A DNA stretch of 64,000 nucleotides, from NCBI GenBank assembly GCA_029260165.1, contig JAJDDT010000047.1, forward strand, positions 34,080-98,079. Direction: 5' to 3'. A program made the position numbers and the translations under genes. This document shows positions 61,620-64,000 of this stretch, one piece after another; positions within the stretch are counted from its first letter, which is position 1; every line of letters starts with the position of its first letter. Under the pieces are notes generated by a model. It had not been told where the DNA came from and did not search any database. It saw only the letters and a list, made by a program, of their open reading frames with translations. Source of the DNA: Phycisphaerae bacterium (GTDB lineage Bacteria; Planctomycetota; Phycisphaerae; UBA1845).

Positions 61620-61647
61620 CCAGAATCGAATTGAATCGAACCATTGG

Positions 61648-62361
61648 TCAGGACACTTGTTCGTCGCGAACGGTTTTCCAGATGCGTTGAATGGTTGCGA
61701 CGACTTCGGCGGTAGCCTCTCGACTGGCGTTCACTTGTTTTTGCGTGTTTGTTGTCGCATCGGCGGTGCTGTTGGCGAGTTTCTTGACCTCTTCGGCGAC
61801 CACGGCAAATCCGCGTCCTGCATCGCCGGCGCGGGCGGCTTCGATGCTCGCATTCAGGGCTAGCAGGTTTGTCCGCTGGGCGATTTCGGTGATTGTGGTC
61901 ATCACCTCGCCGATCTCCCTTGATTTTTGGCTTAGACTTTCGACAAGTTGTAAGGCCGCCTGAAATTCACCCTCGAGCGCGGCGCGTTTTTGTTCAGCAG
62001 CCTGCAATTCCCGTGTTTTTTCGTCCATTTTCTGAGTTGCTGCGTTGATCGAACGTGCTGCCCGGCGGAAGGAACCGAGCATTCCCTCGGGCAACACACG
62101 GCGGAAGAATTTTCCCTGGCTTGCGTATTCGAGGGAGGCGGTGGCTTCTCGGACGAACGCATCGGTCATATCGAGAAGGTGGTTGATCGAGTGCATCAGC
62201 TCAGCCTGTTGGCCGTCGGTATTGATTTCGAGGAGGCGTTTCTCGAGATCGCCGCGGGCGGCTGCAGAACAAACCTCGACGGCATCGTGTACCCACGTCA
62301 TATCCCGGGGATCGTTGTCGCAGGTTGCCACCGGGTCACTCATCGCTGGAAATGATGTCAT
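61648..62361 (-). CDS. Soluble methyl-accepting chemotaxis protein signalling domain
   Basis: 237 aa, no TM. A HAMP-like or linker region (residues 20-110) precedes a coiled coil and the tip of the MCP hairpin: [48 protein letters not shown], the most conserved chemoreceptor stretch. The returning arm of the hairpin is short: the protein stops about 30 residues after the tip. AAGGA precedes the ATG by 8 bases. It probably relays signals from the PAS protein 27 bp upstream to CheA/CheW. Confidence 0.88.
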   Translation of the reverse strand: MTSFPAMSDPVATCDNDPRDMTWVHDAVEVCSAAARGDLEKRLLEINTDGQQAELMHSINHLLDMTDAFVREATASLEYASQGKFFRRVLPEGMLGSFRRAARSINAATQKMDEKTRELQAAEQKRAALEGEFQAALQLVESLSQKSREIGEVMTTITEIAQRTNLLALNASIEAARAGDAGRGFAVVAEEVKKLANSTADATTNTQKQVNASREATAEVVATIQRIWKTVRDEQVS

Positions 62362-62388
62362 CGTGCTGGTCCTTCAAACTACAGTGGT

Positions 62389-62988
62389 TTATGCGCACAC
62401 CTGGCTGGTCTTGCCGGATTGGCCTGGCGCGCGTTGGCCCGCCGTGGCAGCATTTTCCGCCCCCTTGTGCAGGGAGAAAATCAATTCCTCGTATGTCTTG
62501 CCCTGCTCCTGCAGGAAGTCAATCAATTTGGGCAGCGACGCCCGCCATTGCTCTTTTGGGTTTCTGTGTTTCCGCTCTTCTGCCAACAGCATTTTATATA
62601 GGCCCTTGATTTTGGAAACGACGCTGCGATCCGGGACACGTCGGCTTGAGTGGTATCCGATGATCGATCCCGCATCGTTGAATGTGGGTGTGACGTGTGC
62701 GAAAACCCAATAGAAGTCGCCGTATTTGGTTGCGTTTATGACATATGCGAATACCTCGTTGCCGGATTGGATGGTATCCCACAGGAATTTAAAGACGCAC
62801 CGGGGCATGTCCGGGTGACGAATGATGTTGTGGGGCTTTCCGAGCAGTTCAGACTCGCAATAGCTCGCGACTCGGCAGAACACCCGGTTGGCGTAGGTGA
62901 TGTGTCCTTTGATATCCGTTTTGCTGACGATGATTTCGTCGTTTCCAAATCTGATTTCGCGTCCTGCCATGGTTCGATCTTCATTCAT
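62389..62988 (-). CDS. Aer-like PAS sensor protein without signalling domain
   Basis: 199 aa, no TM. The Aer-type PAS (residues about 15-125) is clear: EIIVSKTDIKGHITYANRVFCRVASY, then GKPHNIIRHPDMP (a hallmark of Aer) and KYGDFYWVFAHVTPTFNDAGSIIGYHSSRR. In Aer this domain binds FAD and senses redox. The following helical part (about 130-199) may form a coupling coil. In E. coli PAS and MCP domains are one protein; here they are two adjacent genes. GAGGA lies about 9 bases before the ATG at 62988. Confidence 0.87.
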   Translation of the reverse strand: MNEDRTMAGREIRFGNDEIIVSKTDIKGHITYANRVFCRVASYCESELLGKPHNIIRHPDMPRCVFKFLWDTIQSGNEVFAYVINATKYGDFYWVFAHVTPTFNDAGSIIGYHSSRRVPDRSVVSKIKGLYKMLLAEERKHRNPKEQWRASLPKLIDFLQEQGKTYEELIFSLHKGAENAATAGQRAPGQSGKTSQVCA

Positions 62989-63333
62989 ATCGGACTATCC
63001 TCTGCAAGCGTCCCGGTTTCCGGAGTATCGGTCGAAACGGCCTTCGTGTTTGCTCGATTTTTGTCCTGTTGGATATCGCCGTGACGGGATCCGTCCCGGG
63101 TGCGGAGGACACCAGTTCGAAATTGGCGGGTGTCCATAAGATGATGGTTTTCGGGCTGGAAATCGCGATCAACCTCGATTATGGTCCGCAGCGAAGGATG
63201 CCGGGAGGGTTGTGGAGACACGCCCCGGCAAGCAGGTGGCAGAGCGATCCCCATTGGCTGCCCTGACTCAGGCGAGCGGCCTTCGTGGACCAAGCGCGGT
63301 TCCAATGGGTGCACGAGGAAGCGGAGACGCAAC
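62989..63333. other. Intergenic region, 345 bp, divergent promoters expected
   Basis: Lies between the Aer-like gene (leftward) and the POT transporter gene (rightward). No repeat copy and no gene-like frame recognised. Confidence 0.5.
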
Positions 63334-63897
63334 GTGAATCAAATCAACGACGACCAGAGCACGGGCATCGCGGACGTGAAGCAGTTGGGCACCTTCGCCG
63401 CGATTGGCAGCCTGGGTTACGTTTTCTGGGTTGTTGGCGGGATGGAGATGATCGAGCGTCTTGCGTACTACGGCGTCAAGGCGGTGGCTGTCCTGTACGT
63501 TACGGACTCTGCCTCAAGCGGCGGTCTTGGAACCACCATGACGGACTACTCCCGGATCATCGGGACCTGGGCCCTTTTCCAGTCTGTCGTACCGATTTTC
63601 ACCGGGGGGCTGTCTGATCGGTATGGGTACAAGGAGACGATCTTTGCTTCGACGGTTGTTAAGATCATCGGATATTTGATTATGGCGTTTTTCCCCACTT
63701 ATGCGGGTTTCTTTGTCGGGGCTCTCGTTCTCGCCACCGGTACGGCTATTTTCAAGCCCGGGATCCAGGGGACGCTCGTCAAGACGACATCGCGCAAGAA
63801 CAGTTCATTGGCGTGGGGAATCTTTTACCAAACAGTTAATATCGGCGGGTTTCTTGGTCCATTAGCAGTACAGCGCAAAGTTACTCTCCAGGCATGA
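63334..63897 (+). pseudogene. POT/PTR2-family peptide transporter, truncated by IS insertion
   Basis: The start is probably the GTG at 63334, with GGAG upstream. Residues 1-175 or so match proton-dependent oligopeptide transporters: ERLAYYGVKAVAVLYVTDSAS, then GGLSDRYGYKETIFAST and TGTAIFKPGIQGTLVKTTSRKNSSLAWGIFY (the FKP-x-x-x-x-x-V...FY signature). After FLGPLA (about 63867) the native sequence breaks and the frame ends nine codons later in foreign DNA. A normal member has 12 or more TMs; only about five remain. The break coincides with the 3' end of an IS4-type transposase gene on the other strand. Confidence 0.85.
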
Positions 63898-64000
63898 CCT
63901 GATCTGGTCCATGTCGATCTCTGATTTGGACAGAGTTTCTCGCATGGTTTTGGTGTGGCTGAGTTTGGCTTCGGTGTTGCGGCGGCGATGATAGGCGATC
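63862..64000 (-). mobile_element. IS4-family DDE transposase, C-terminal end (continues past window)
   Basis: The minus-strand frame from the window end to a TAA at 63862-63864 reads IAYHRRRNTEAKLSHTKTMR and onward to SNFALYC. YHRRRNTEAKLSHTK fits the IS4-family Y-(2)-R-(3)-E-(6)-K motif exactly (Y, R after two, E after three more, K after six more). It interrupts the POT transporter gene. The terminal inverted repeat of the element cannot be placed because the other end is outside the window. Confidence 0.7.

Overview
The window looks like chromosomal DNA of a Planctomycetota bacterium, probably Phycisphaerae-like. The basis is indirect: a recurring short zinc ribbon (C-x2-C-x-Y-[DN]-L-T-G-N-V-T-G-x-C-P-E-C-G type) on membrane proteins, secreted proteins with calcium-loop (dockerin-like) and thrombospondin type 3 repeats, a PEP-CTERM tail, an oversized signal peptidase I, and large DUF5117/DUF4953-type metalloproteases. 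No rRNA or taxonomic marker is present, so the assignment is an inference. About 50 protein genes, one tRNA (Tyr, GUA) and three families of short palindromic repeats can be supported. No CRISPR array and no recognisable transcription-factor gene was seen.

Layout. 0-4 kb: end of a SAM methyltransferase translationally coupled to a large membrane protein with a Rossmann tail, then an SSF symporter. 4-9 kb: an OPT-family transporter (minus), larE, and a secreted dockerin/Ig-like protein. 9.4-17.4 kb: P5C dehydrogenase, an ABC-2 exporter pair, a zinc-ribbon membrane protein, thiolase, and an iodotyrosine-deiodinase-like flavoprotein coupled to a WaaP-like kinase. 17.7-22.3 kb: a kexin-like secreted protease, a free-standing Clp N-domain protein and a TPR lipoprotein. 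22.4-26.3 kb: a compact DUF1702-ACP-KS-KS operon, the best candidate for an undescribed biosynthetic system here. 26.6-29.3 kb: an MsbA-type exporter with a PDZ domain in its first periplasmic loop, with a small lipoprotein. 29.6-35.1 kb: two tandem giant metalloproteases closed by a strong terminator. 35.3-38.2 kb: a three-gene proton-translocating transhydrogenase operon, followed by tRNA-Tyr.

38.6-48.4 kb: a secreted dockerin protein, small Cys-rich and lipoprotein genes, a sugar-1-phosphate transferase, a signal peptidase I with two large insertions, and a SulP transporter with beta-carbonic anhydrase (likely a bicarbonate module). 49.2-52.1 kb: lptB, a Pro-rich membrane protein, rsmE and a glycosyltransferase. 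52.7-56.2 kb: a minus-strand operon of an isochorismatase-like hydrolase, four small zinc-ribbon membrane proteins or domains, and a Nudix domain. 56.4-61.6 kb: a monooxygenase-like protein, a Cys/His-motif basic protein, a PEP-CTERM protein and a thrombospondin-repeat protein. 61.6-63.0 kb: an aerotaxis receptor split into PAS and signalling proteins. The window ends in a POT peptide transporter interrupted by an IS4-type transposase.

Two window-scale patterns stand out. A 26-bp palindromic repeat occurs nine times between genes with compensatory base changes in its stem. The plus strand changes from C-rich to G-rich in blocks independent of gene orientation, with the sharpest switch near 50.0-50.3 kb.
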